From positions 1,860,001 through 1,924,000 of the forward strand of contig NZ_CP129964.1 in NCBI RefSeq assembly GCF_030503675.1: DNA of 64,000 nt, in the 5' to 3' direction. A program made the position numbers and the translations under genes. Source of the stretch: Lutimonas zeaxanthinifaciens. Its GTDB lineage: Bacteria; Bacteroidota; Bacteroidia; Flavobacteriales; Flavobacteriaceae. The notes under the pieces were generated by a model. It was not told the origin of the DNA. It did no database searches and was given only the letters and a program-made list of their open reading frames with translations. This document shows positions 8,280 to 17,300 of the stretch, piece by piece (position 1 is the stretch's first letter; every line of letters begins with the position of its first letter).

Positions 8280-9536
8280 ATGAAGAACAAGAAGGTGCTG
8301 ATCATAGGCCTTACCTGGCCCGAACCTGATGCTACGGCAGCAGGTACGAGAATGATTCAGCTAATTCATTTTTTTAGCTCTAAAGGATACAAGGTGTTTT
8401 TTGCATCGGCAGCTTCAAAATCAAAGTTGTCGTATGATTTTCATAATACACCTGTTTCTTGCTTCGATATTGAACTCAATAACCGCTCCTTTGATAAAAA
8501 AATCACTGAACTGGATCCTTCAATAGTATTATTTGACCGTTTCCTGACAGAAGAACAATTTGGTTGGCGTGTTCAGGAAAATTGTCCTGATGCTATTAAA
8601 ATATTAGACACTGAAGATCTTCATTTGTTAAGAACTTCACGTCAATTGGCGCTGAAAAATGCAACAAAAGAATGGAAGAGTTATTTGAACAATGACACGA
8701 GTAAAAGAGAGATTGCTTCTATCTTAAAATGCGACCTGTCGCTGATTATCTCTGAGTTTGAAATGCAATTACTGCAAAATGAATTTAAAATTCCTGGAAT
8801 TATTCTCCAGTATACCCCTTTTCTCACAGAGCAGATTGATAAAAAATCCGTAGGTAGACTTCCCGGTTTCAAGGATCGAAAGCACTTCATGACGATCGGT
8901 AATTATAAACACTTACCCAATCAGGATGCTATCATTTATCTGTATCATCATATCTGGCCCTTAATCAGGAAGGCCCTGCCAAAAGCCGAGATGCATGTTT
9001 ACGGGGCATACGTTTCAAACAAAGTTCAACAGTTACACAATCCTGATCATGGGTTTTTGATCAAAGGCTGGGCCCAGGATAAGCAAAAAGTTTTTCAGGA
9101 ATCAAAACTCTGTCTGGCTCCCTTGCGATTTGGTGCAGGGCAAAAAGGTAAACTTCTTGATGCAATGATTAACGGAACCCCGGCAATAACGTCTTCAATA
9201 GGCGCTGAATCTATGGGACGCCTCGAGGACTGGACTGAGAGAATATCAGATGATCCAAAGACATTTGCTGAAAAAGCTATTGCACTCTACATAAATGAGA
9301 AATCCTGGCATTCTGCGCAAAAGGACGGATTCAAAATCATCAATGAAAATTTTAATCACAGGTATCATGAAAATTTGTTAGAGAAAAAGCTTGCGGAAGT
9401 TTCAGCTCAGCTGGAAAAGCATCGCAAAAATAACTTTATGGGAAGCCTTCTTCAATTTCACCAGTATAAAAGCACAAAGTATTTGTCGAAATGGATCGAA
9501 ACTAAAAATCTACTTGACGATAAAATAATAGAGTAA
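8280..9536 (+). CDS. Glycosyltransferase, GT-B fold (GT1/GT4-like)
   Basis: A 418-residue cytosolic protein. ATG at 8280 is preferred over the GTG one codon earlier. The N-terminal Rossmann half starts with KVLIIGLTWPEPDATAAGTR, the usual glycine-rich donor/acceptor face of GT-B enzymes. The C-terminal half contains the nucleotide-sugar donor motif GAGQKGKLLDAMINGTPAITS followed by GAESM (about 295-320). Sugar and acceptor cannot be told from the sequence. It starts 31 bases after the porin stop and may be cotranscribed with it. No other polysaccharide gene is adjacent. Its 3' end overlaps the convergent DUF423 gene by 27 bases. Confidence 0.85.
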   Translation: MKNKKVLIIGLTWPEPDATAAGTRMIQLIHFFSSKGYKVFFASAASKSKLSYDFHNTPVSCFDIELNNRSFDKKITELDPSIVLFDRFLTEEQFGWRVQENCPDAIKILDTEDLHLLRTSRQLALKNATKEWKSYLNNDTSKREIASILKCDLSLIISEFEMQLLQNEFKIPGIILQYTPFLTEQIDKKSVGRLPGFKDRKHFMTIGNYKHLPNQDAIIYLYHHIWPLIRKALPKAEMHVYGAYVSNKVQQLHNPDHGFLIKGWAQDKQKVFQESKLCLAPLRFGAGQKGKLLDAMINGTPAITSSIGAESMGRLEDWTERISDDPKTFAEKAIALYINEKSWHSAQKDGFKIINENFNHRYHENLLEKKLAEVSAQLEKHRKNNFMGSLLQFHQYKSTKYLSKWIETKNLLDDKIIE

Positions 9537-9890
9537 AATACCCCATCCCGTCATTAACAATAAACCTCCTACAGGAGTTACAGGTCCCAGAAACTTCAAA
9601 TTCAAATTTTTCGCTTTTCCATAGCATAAAGCATAAATACTGAAGGAAAACAAGAATACTCCAATGATCATAGTAGATGCGATCATTCGTTCGGTAAAAT
9701 CGATAAATTCAAAGTGAAAGCCCAGAATTAATAAGACTATAGCATGATAAAGCTGGTATTTTACGCCTGTCTCAAAGCTGTTTAAAACCTCTGGAGGTAA
9801 AATACGTTTTAGCCTGTGCGCTCCAAATGCGCCAAAAATAATTCCAAAAAAGCCGAAAGCGGCTGCAAAAAATTTAACTATTAACACCAT
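9510..9890 (-). CDS. DUF423 family small membrane protein
   Basis: A 126-residue protein with four hydrophobic segments (about 3-25, 45-62, 70-88 and 100-122). It has the DUF423 signature GFFGIIFGAFGAHRLKR near the N-terminus and GPVTPVGGLLLMTGW near the C-terminus. The family (YgdD-like) has no established function. The coding end overlaps the convergent glycosyltransferase by 27 bases. Confidence 0.85.
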   Translation of the reverse strand: MVLIVKFFAAAFGFFGIIFGAFGAHRLKRILPPEVLNSFETGVKYQLYHAIVLLILGFHFEFIDFTERMIASTMIIGVFLFSFSIYALCYGKAKNLNLKFLGPVTPVGGLLLMTGWGILLYYFIVK

Positions 9891-10320
9891 AAAAAAGTGA
9901 TTTTCATATCCTGATTCATTAGAACGTCAAAATAAGCGCAATATTTCCAATAACCCCAACTCTCTAAATTAAACTATACATTGTAAACAATAAAAATGTG
10001 TTATTACCCGAAGCGCCTATTTTTAAAAATAAAATTAATTGCCAAAAATATTATGATTTTTTAATTTTTATTAGCATTTAATTTATTATACCGTTAAAAT
10101 ATAGTTAATGTAATGCCGAATTCGTAACATAAATGGTTTTAGTTGCGTCATTATTATAGAAACCATCAAATTACACAATTATGAAAGCAGATATCAACAC
10201 ATTCGCAACAGAGGACAGAAGGTATGTTCAATTTTCAAATTTTAGAAATGCCAAGAGAATAAAATGGTCAGAACACAGACATTACAGATATTAAAACACT
10301 AGACTTATGAATCTCATTTG
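9891..10320. other. AT-rich intergenic stretch
   Basis: Between the DUF423 gene start and the nuclease gene stop there are 430 bases without a long gene. The stretch is very AT-rich and contains one short open frame with ATG (10181-10294, listed separately). I see no tRNA, no strong hairpin with a T run, and no perfect promoter in it. Confidence 0.6.
10181..10294 (+). CDS. Possible small basic peptide, 37 residues
   Basis: An ATG-started frame encodes 37 residues, ending in a TAA. It is rich in arginine, lysine, histidine and aromatic residues: the second half reads FSNFRNAKRIKWSEHRHYRY. There is no signal peptide or membrane segment. It lies alone in a 430-base gap, and no Shine-Dalgarno motif is evident, which is common in Bacteroidota. 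It could be a real small protein or a chance frame. Confidence 0.3.
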   Translation: MKADINTFATEDRRYVQFSNFRNAKRIKWSEHRHYRY

Positions 10321-11166
10321 TCACACATGATTTTCACAAAGATCGATTATATCCTCGTGAATTTTTCGAATTCTTGTCTTGGAAAAACCGTTTTTACGCA
10401 GTAATTCAGGAGCCTCGTATATTTCTTTACAAAGAACAATTCCCTGCTCCAGAAAATACTGCTTTTCTCTTTTTGTCAATGAAGTAAGTGAAGTTATAGG
10501 AAACAACCGTGATTTATTGATCCTGTATTTAAGGCTTTTATTCTTAGGATAATCCCAGCTCACTAACTGTAGCCCACTGCATTTTGCATACTTAATTGCA
10601 TCCGAAGTGAATCGGGTGTTCGTAAAAATCCAGCCCTGAAATTTTGTGAAACCATTCGTTTTATCCTGTTCCATCCTGCTCTTTAGATCATTAAATCTGG
10701 AATGAATATATAAAGGGACCTTCACATCATTCCGTTTACCCTGAGAGTTGTGATACTTACATTCAATGATATAGCATTTTTCTTCTTTGCAGGCCAGGAC
10801 ATCAACTTCATGGCTGATACAATTTCCTTCCATAACAATTCCTACATCGGTAGAATAACCATCATGCTTGAAAATATGTCCAATGTAATGTTCAAAAGGA
10901 AAACCTGAAGGTCCAAGTTCCATTATGGCTCTTTTTAACTTATACCTGGCTGCACTAGGTCGTCTTTTCTTTTTTAAGAGCCTGAAGGCTTTGTCGTAAA
11001 TGGCTTTTGTGGTCATACCGTCAAAAAGGTCTTTCTCGATTTGTCTGACAATGGTATTTGCAAGTTCATCGTCTGCTCTGGCATTTTTTAATGATCGAAT
11101 TAATTTGCTCTCATCAAAATCAACCAGGTCCCCGGAAAATTTTTGAACTTTTATTGGTTCCTTCAT
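10321..11166 (-). CDS. ATP-cone domain fused to Mrr-type restriction endonuclease domain
   Basis: A 281-residue protein from the ATG at 11166. The frame extends 24 codons further to a non-ATG start inside the divergent gene's promoter, which I reject. Residues about 5-85 form an ATP-cone (VQKFSGDLVDFDESKLIRSL, then RYKLKRAIMELGPSG), the nucleotide-sensing domain of ribonucleotide reductases and NrdR. Residues about 90-200 are an Mrr-like PD-(D/E)XK nuclease with FEHYIGHIFKHDGY, Asp122 and Glu135-x-Lys137 (HEVDVL then YIIECK), so the catalytic set is intact. The last 55 residues form an extra helical tail. It has no methylase partner nearby. An ATP- or dATP-gated nuclease acting on DNA is inferred from domains only. 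Confidence 0.8.
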   Translation of the reverse strand: MKEPIKVQKFSGDLVDFDESKLIRSLKNARADDELANTIVRQIEKDLFDGMTTKAIYDKAFRLLKKKRRPSAARYKLKRAIMELGPSGFPFEHYIGHIFKHDGYSTDVGIVMEGNCISHEVDVLACKEEKCYIIECKYHNSQGKRNDVKVPLYIHSRFNDLKSRMEQDKTNGFTKFQGWIFTNTRFTSDAIKYAKCSGLQLVSWDYPKNKSLKYRINKSRLFPITSLTSLTKREKQYFLEQGIVLCKEIYEAPELLRKNGFSKTRIRKIHEDIIDLCENHV

Positions 11167-11210
11167 AAATCGAATATAATAAGATATTTTCTTATTCAGG
11201 CTATTCGTTG

Positions 11211-11218
11211 TATTTTTG
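11211..11218 (+). promoter_or_regulatory. -7 box of the MscS-type channel gene
   Basis: TATTTTTG matches TAnnTTTG exactly and lies 24 bases before the ATG at 11243. The matching upstream element is only a T run (11187-11190), so the -33 part is weak. The 76-base gap also has to hold the promoter of the divergent nuclease gene. Confidence 0.4.
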
Positions 11219-11242
11219 GCCGCTAAGAAAAATAGCAAAACA

Positions 11243-12487
11243 ATGAAGGAATTCTCTCACTTTTTCTATAATTATTTTATAAAACTTGGGATGTCTGATT
11301 TAGGTGCAAAATACCTAAACATGGCAGTTTTAGTGTTAGCAACACTTTTGATAATATTTATTACTGATTTGATTATCAGGCGCATCTTGCTAAATCTTTT
11401 TACCAAGTTTTCAGAAAAGACCAAAACACATTTTGATGATTATGTTGTAAAGAATAAGGTGCCAAGGAATGTAGCCCATATCATACCTCTGTTGATTGCG
11501 CTGGAATTTGTGCCATTTGCATTTGTTGATTTCCCTTATTTTGAAAATGTTGTTGAGAAAGGACTTCAGGTCTTTAGTATACTATTGACAATTTGGGTGA
11601 TCCGAAGTTTTGTCAAGGCCATTCGGGATTACCTGAACACAAAAGAACGATTAAAAGATAAACCGATAAACAGCTACGTCCAGGTAATTCTCATCATTGT
11701 ATGGTCGATAGGATTGTTGTCTGCATTTGCCCTTGTAACCGGGATCCCATTCTTTAAGTTTATAACAACTCTAGGAGCAGCTTCCGCTGTTATTTTATTG
11801 ATTTTCAGAGATACAATCATGGGGTTTGTTGCCAGCCTTCAGGTATCTATCAATGATATGGTTCAAATTGGTGATTGGATTACTTTCGAAAAATTTGGTG
11901 CAGACGGCGATGTTATAGAAATTAATCTTGCTACGGTAAAAGTTCAAAATTTTGACAAGACCATAACAACGATTCCCACCTATGCTCTTATATCCGATTC
12001 TTTTAAGAACTGGCGTGGAATGGAAAACTCAGGAGGAAGAAGGATCAAAAGAGCGGTAGTCATCAAACAGAGCAGTATCAAATATCTCAACAAAGAACAA
12101 ATTGATGCTTTAAAGAAAATTGAAATAATTTCGGACTATATCAATACGAGATCGGCAGAAATTGATACGTTCAATACAAAAAACAAGGTTGATAAATCGC
12201 TTTTGATCAACGGAAGAAATCTTACAAACATTGGTCTGTTCAGAAAGTTCGTGGAAACTTATGTAGAACGTCATTCTGCCATCAATAAGGAGATGATGAT
12301 TATGACAAGGCAACTCGCTCCGACAACACAGGGAGTTCCTATCGAAATTTATGCGTTCAGCAAGGATAAAAGGTGGCAAAATTACGAGTATATCATGGCA
12401 GACATATTTGATCATATCATTGCCGCCGTGCCTTACTTTGACCTTGAGATCTTCGAGCTCGCCACGGACCTAACTCCTTCAAGTTGA
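11243..12487 (+). CDS. Mechanosensitive channel of the MscS family, YbdG-like
   Basis: A 414-residue membrane protein; I start it at ATG 11243, not at the TTG nine codons upstream that overlaps the promoter box. It has membrane segments near 20-45, 70-90, 105-125 and 145-165. These are followed by the pore-lining helix and beta domain typical of MscS (LGAASAVILLIFRDTIMGF, then NDMVQIGDWI). The stretch GADGDVIEINLATVKVQNFD and ALISDSFKNWRGM is diagnostic for the YbdG branch. Such proteins open or signal under hypo-osmotic membrane tension. It is divergent from the ATP-cone nuclease and convergent with a TetR gene, with only four bases between the stops. Confidence 0.9.
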   Translation: MKEFSHFFYNYFIKLGMSDLGAKYLNMAVLVLATLLIIFITDLIIRRILLNLFTKFSEKTKTHFDDYVVKNKVPRNVAHIIPLLIALEFVPFAFVDFPYFENVVEKGLQVFSILLTIWVIRSFVKAIRDYLNTKERLKDKPINSYVQVILIIVWSIGLLSAFALVTGIPFFKFITTLGAASAVILLIFRDTIMGFVASLQVSINDMVQIGDWITFEKFGADGDVIEINLATVKVQNFDKTITTIPTYALISDSFKNWRGMENSGGRRIKRAVVIKQSSIKYLNKEQIDALKKIEIISDYINTRSAEIDTFNTKNKVDKSLLINGRNLTNIGLFRKFVETYVERHSAINKEMMIMTRQLAPTTQGVPIEIYAFSKDKRWQNYEYIMADIFDHIIAAVPYFDLEIFELATDLTPSS

Positions 12488-12491
12488 TCGA

Positions 12492-13109
12492 TTATGCATG
12501 CACGGGAACCTGGATGGAGTTTATAATAAAATCTGCCACCAGGGTACCCCCTTTCTTTTTAATCAACTCAAATTCATCATTGCCAGCATTGATAAAATCC
12601 TTCATTAGTGGTGAGGCTACATGAGGAAATACACTCAGTGCAAAAATATTAATAATCAATTGTTTGGGGTTAATCTTTCGTATTCTTCCTGCTTCAATTT
12701 CCTTTTCCACCTGATGATAAAAATTAGTTGGATCAGGCATCCTCAAATTAACGATAAATTCCTTGGCAAAATCTGTTTTTGAATTCAGCTTTCGTATCAA
12801 CCCAAGAGGTAAAAATTTATAATCGTTTATAAAGGATACATAGTTATTTGTAAAATGCCTGATTTTTTCTATCACAGGCATGTCACCATCAAGAATATCC
12901 TGAAGCTGGGGAGCTATCCTTCCATATAATTCGAGAAAAACATATTTAAATATCTCATCTTTACCGGAGAATATCGTTTTTAGTTCTTTCTTTGAGATTC
13001 CTGCCTCCCTGGCAATACTACTCATACTGGTTCCTTTGAAACCATTATTCTGGAACTCCAGAATAGCAGCTTCAATGACCTGCATTTCTTTTGGGGGGAA
13101 ACTGTTCAT
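12492..13109 (-). CDS. TetR/AcrR family transcriptional regulator
   Basis: A 205-residue protein with an N-terminal TetR helix-turn-helix (about 8-55; FKGTSMSSIAREAGISKKEL followed by FSGKDEIFKYVF) and a helical C-terminal ligand domain. It lies downstream of the RND adaptor gene with a gap of 108 bases on the same strand. It could therefore be read through from the efflux operon and control it, or be independent. TetR proteins commonly repress efflux pumps. The sequence gives no direct link to metal sensing, and I see no metal-ligand cluster. Confidence 0.88.
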   Translation of the reverse strand: MNSFPPKEMQVIEAAILEFQNNGFKGTSMSSIAREAGISKKELKTIFSGKDEIFKYVFLELYGRIAPQLQDILDGDMPVIEKIRHFTNNYVSFINDYKFLPLGLIRKLNSKTDFAKEFIVNLRMPDPTNFYHQVEKEIEAGRIRKINPKQLIINIFALSVFPHVASPLMKDFINAGNDEFELIKKKGGTLVADFIINSIQVPVHA

Positions 13110-13217
13110 TTGTTTGTATATTTTAAGGATAAATGTAAAAAATAAAATTTATCATCCAAAACTGATTTGATCATTTAACCATCTCGTAACTTTGAAGTTA
13201 AACTCTTGTTGTATGTA

Positions 13218-14360
13218 CTATTCGATCAGATAACCGGCACCACTAAGAAACTTCTGATCCAGGTTTGAGCCTTCCGGAATTCTTACCAACTGCACTCCGT
13301 CCATTTCATCACCTAACTCTATTTCAATCAATTTGAACTCGAGTCTATCTATGGATTCCTGATTCAACTTCAGAAGATAATATTGATTTTCTTTCTTAAT
13401 AATAGCACTCTTATCAATTGCAACTGAAGCCTTATCTTCAAGAATTATTTTTGCCTGAACAAACATTCCCGGGATAAAACCCGCTTCATAAGGCTCTTCA
13501 ATATGAACATGAACTTTAACAGTTCTGTCTTTTCCGATAGATTTTCCAATCAAATGTATTTCTCCCTTGAAGATCTTTGAATTGGACTCGGGAATTGTGA
13601 ATTCAACCCCTTGTCCAACATTTAATTTTAGAACATCCTTTTCAAAGACCCTCAGTTCCAAATGTAAATGATCAGTACTTACAATTTCCATGATCACATC
13701 AGACGGACTAACGGGTGAACCGGATGCTACATTAATATGTGTTACATCTCCTGAAATAGGAGAAAATATTGTGGCTTCCGAACTCAGTAATCCTTTCTCA
13801 ACCAACTCAGGGTCAATATTAAGAAGTTCTAATTTCTTCCTGAGGCCCAAATACATGGCTTCCACTGATTTATAATCACTTTGAGACCTGAGGTATGATT
13901 TTTCTGAGGTTATTTTTTCCTGATAAAGTTCCTTTTGCCTTTCAAATTCTGATTTCAAATATTCCAGCCGCTCCTTTGATTCAAGGTATTGCTGCTGGAT
14001 TTCAAGAAATTCAATATTTTCAATACTCATCAGGAATTGTCCTTTTTTTACTTTATCTCCAACAAGTAGCGGGGTATTTTTAACAAATCCCCCTATCTGG
14101 GCAGTCACGACCGCCTTTCCATTAGGTGGAACTTCAATCAAACCTGTTGAGGACACTGATTTTCCCAAAGAATAATTCTCCAAATGAATCAAATCCAGAT
14201 CGTGCTTATTAAAATCCTCCTTCGATATTTCAAAAATATTATCAATAATCATTGATTTTTTTGGGCTCGACACCAAATCAGTCTTCTTTGAACCTTTTGA
14301 GCAGCTACTAAATACTATAAAGATCAAAAAGGTTAGAAAATATAAAATGTTTGTATTCAT
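13218..14360 (-). CDS. RND efflux periplasmic adaptor (CusB/CzcB-like) lipoprotein
   Basis: A 380-residue membrane-fusion protein. The N-terminus is a lipoprotein signal (hydrophobic 5-18, lipobox FSSC with Cys20). Then follow a barrel-sandwich/lipoyl half (VVTAQIGGFVKNTPLLVGDKVKKGQ, about 82-108), a coiled-coil hairpin (about 115-185), the second lipoyl half (ATIFSPISGDVTHINVASGS, about 195-215) and beta-barrel and membrane-proximal domains. It links the inner-membrane pump to the outer-membrane channel. It lies 10 bases after the pump gene. No obvious Met- or His-rich metal-binding N-terminus is present, so the metal is not predicted. Confidence 0.92.
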   Translation of the reverse strand: MNTNILYFLTFLIFIVFSSCSKGSKKTDLVSSPKKSMIIDNIFEISKEDFNKHDLDLIHLENYSLGKSVSSTGLIEVPPNGKAVVTAQIGGFVKNTPLLVGDKVKKGQFLMSIENIEFLEIQQQYLESKERLEYLKSEFERQKELYQEKITSEKSYLRSQSDYKSVEAMYLGLRKKLELLNIDPELVEKGLLSSEATIFSPISGDVTHINVASGSPVSPSDVIMEIVSTDHLHLELRVFEKDVLKLNVGQGVEFTIPESNSKIFKGEIHLIGKSIGKDRTVKVHVHIEEPYEAGFIPGMFVQAKIILEDKASVAIDKSAIIKKENQYYLLKLNQESIDRLEFKLIEIELGDEMDGVQLVRIPEGSNLDQKFLSGAGYLIE

Positions 14361-14370
14361 TTTCTGTTGC

Positions 14371-17300
14371 TTATAAGGTTAAATAATTGATTTCCAAAAC
14401 GAGTTGATTGTAGTCATTCAGATTGCCTAAATAATCCAAAAGTATTCCAAGCGCATTCTCCATACTTTGGATATACTGGAAGAAATTTATTTCTCCTGAT
14501 TCATAACTAAATTGTGCTGTTTTAAAAATCTCTCTCGACAAATTCTCGCCTTCTGACTGGTAATAAGTCAAGGCCTCCTGATATTTTTGTAATTCAGTAA
14601 TCATTTCAGAATGCTTGGTTTCCAATTGAATTCTATAATCAGCCTCGAGGTTTTCCAAAATTTCTGTTTCTATTTTTGATGCCTTGATCTTTGCCGCATT
14701 TCCACTGAAAAGAATGGGAATCTTTAATCCGATCTGATAACCCGTCAAATTTTCATCAAGCCCTGGGTTCGAGCCGAGAAAATAGTTTATTTTTATGTCC
14801 GGCAATAAACTTTGCGATTCAACATTTTTCTTGGCCTGAACAAATTCCTTCCTCTTTGAAAAATAGATCAAACCGGGATTTTCTTCAAACTCTGGCTCAT
14901 TTAATTCAAGTTTATTTAATGGTATTTTTGCTACTTTGAACTCCTTATCACTCTGAACTGCCTCCTTTAATAAGATCATTGCCCGCTCAACATCCTGTTG
15001 AGATTGTCTGTGCAAAGTTTGTAACTGTTTTTGTTTGGCCTGTGCTGTAATTTTTTCAAGATAATTGGTATCCCCTATTTCAAATTTTCGTTTCGCTGCG
15101 TAGGCAAAAGTCGTGTAAAAACTGTCTAGTTTTTTTAAAACAGCCTCCCTTTCAAATTCATATTGAAGCTGATAGTATCTGGCATTGATTTTTAGCTCGA
15201 GTTGCCTTCTTTTAATGGAATAAGAATTATTCTCCATTTCAAGTTGCAATCTATTTACTTTTTTATCTGCAAAATATCTGGTTGGGAAAAGAAACTCCTG
15301 TTCAATCCCAAAAACTTTAATTGCCCGATTATTATAGGCAAGGTTATTTTCATCGTAATGATAATATAGCTCTGTTTTGTCAAAGCTGAAGGCATTTCCT
15401 ACTAGAGCATCCGCTCTTTCAACCTCCAAAGAAGAGGCCATTAAACCTGAATTCCCCTCCAGAGCAAGATTGGTGATTGACTGCAGGTCCAGGGTTTCAA
15501 CTTCTTGAGCATGTATCGAAAGACTAAATAAGCCTATTACAATTATCGGAAGAGGATCCTTTAAAGCGTCCAATTTTACCTTTCTTGATTTATTAAACAA
15601 TGAATACAAAACAGGTAAAACGATCATGGTCAATAGCGTTGATGAAACCAGCCCTCCAATAACAACTGTTGCCAGCGGACGTTGAACCTCTGCTCCAGCT
15701 CCTGTTGAAACTGCCATGGGCAGAAAACCCAGAGCAGCCGCCAAAGCGGTTAAAATAACCGGCCTTAATCTTTCTGTGGCCCCGTTAATAATAATTTTAT
15801 TAATGTCTTCCATGCCTTTGCTTTTTAATTCTTTAAAATGTTCAATTAAAACGATACCATTTAGTACAGCGATTCCAAATAGGGCTATGAACCCTACTCC
15901 TGCAGATATACTAAATGGCATACCTCTTAGTTTAAGAAGGAGTACTCCTCCTACTGCCGCCAAAGGAATAGCTGAAAATATGAGCGTTGCTTCCCGGACC
16001 GATCCGAAAGCGAAAAACAGCATCAAAAAAATTAAAACAAGAGCTACAGGAACTGCAATTTTTAATCGTGATTTAGCCCGCTGGAGATTCTCAAACTGAC
16101 CTCCGTAAGTGATACTGTAACCCGCCGGAAGCTTGATCTCTTTGCTGATCAGTTCCTGAGCATCCTCTATTACGGATTGAAGATCTCTGTTCCTAACGTT
16201 AACGGCAACAACGATTCTTCTTTTGGTATTATCCCGTGAGATTTTAGCCGGTCCCTTTGTATAATTTATACTTCCCAATTCACTAAGTGGAACTTTCAAG
16301 CCAAGGGGAGTGTCAATGAATAGTTGCTCCAGATTTGAAATATCTTTCCTGTGATCCTTATCCAGTCGAACTGCCAGATCGAACCTTTTTTCACCCTCGA
16401 ACACACTTCCGACGACCGTTCCGGCGAACCCCATTGAAATTACATCATTTACTTCTTTAATACTCAGCCCATAACGAGCAATCTTGTGTCTGTCAAATTC
16501 AATCTTCATCTGTGGCAAACCTTCTATTTTTTCAACTGTAATGTCAGAAGCACCCTCAACACCCGAAATCAATTCACTTATTTCGTTTGCCTTTTGTGAA
16601 AGTATTTCAAGGTCGTCACCAAATATTTTTATGGCAATATCCGACCTCACTCCGGTAATGAGTTCATTGAACCTCATTTCAATGGGTTGAGTAAATTCCA
16701 GTTCCACCTCCGGAAAGTAAATGGAAAGAGCTTCTTTGAATTTATCGGCAAGCTCATCCTTGGATCTGGCCGAAACCCATTCCCTCTTGGGTTTTAACTT
16801 AATGATAATGTCACTGTCCTCCATCGACATGGGATCGGTTGGTATTTCCGCAGCTCCAATTCTGCTGACCACCTGGACAACCTCCGGAAAATTCTCAAGT
16901 AATATTTGTTCAATTTTTGTTGTCGTTTCGATTGTTTTTGAAAGAGAAGTCCCTGTTTTAAGAACGGGTTGAATTACAAAATCCCCTTCATCAAGAGTAG
17001 GTACAAATTCCCCTCCCATTCTACTGAAGATAAAGGTTGCGACAATCAGTAGAACAACAGCGATCCCAATAACGATTCTTTTGAATTGTAATGCCCAACG
17101 TATGGTCGGTTGATACATGTTGGATATAACGGTCATGATCCTCTGGCTTAGATTAGGCCTCGTTCTTTTTACCGGTTTTATAAAAATTGCCGACATCACG
17201 GGTATATAGGTTAATCCAAATATCATTGCTCCTATCAGGGCAAAACTAAATGTCAGCGCCATAGGTTTAAACATTTTTCCCTCCACCCCGCTTAAGGACA

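Noticed and set aside
12492-14360. TetR at 12.5 kb as proven regulator of the metal pump
   Set aside because: It follows the efflux genes on the same strand, but no palindrome shared between its own upstream region and that of the efflux operon was found, so the link stays open.
15716-16099. Open frame of 127 codons on the plus strand inside the RND pump gene
   Set aside because: It is antisense to strongly conserved pump sequence, has low-complexity composition and no family likeness; the same holds for other frames at 17449-17767, 16484-16972 and 19460-19831.
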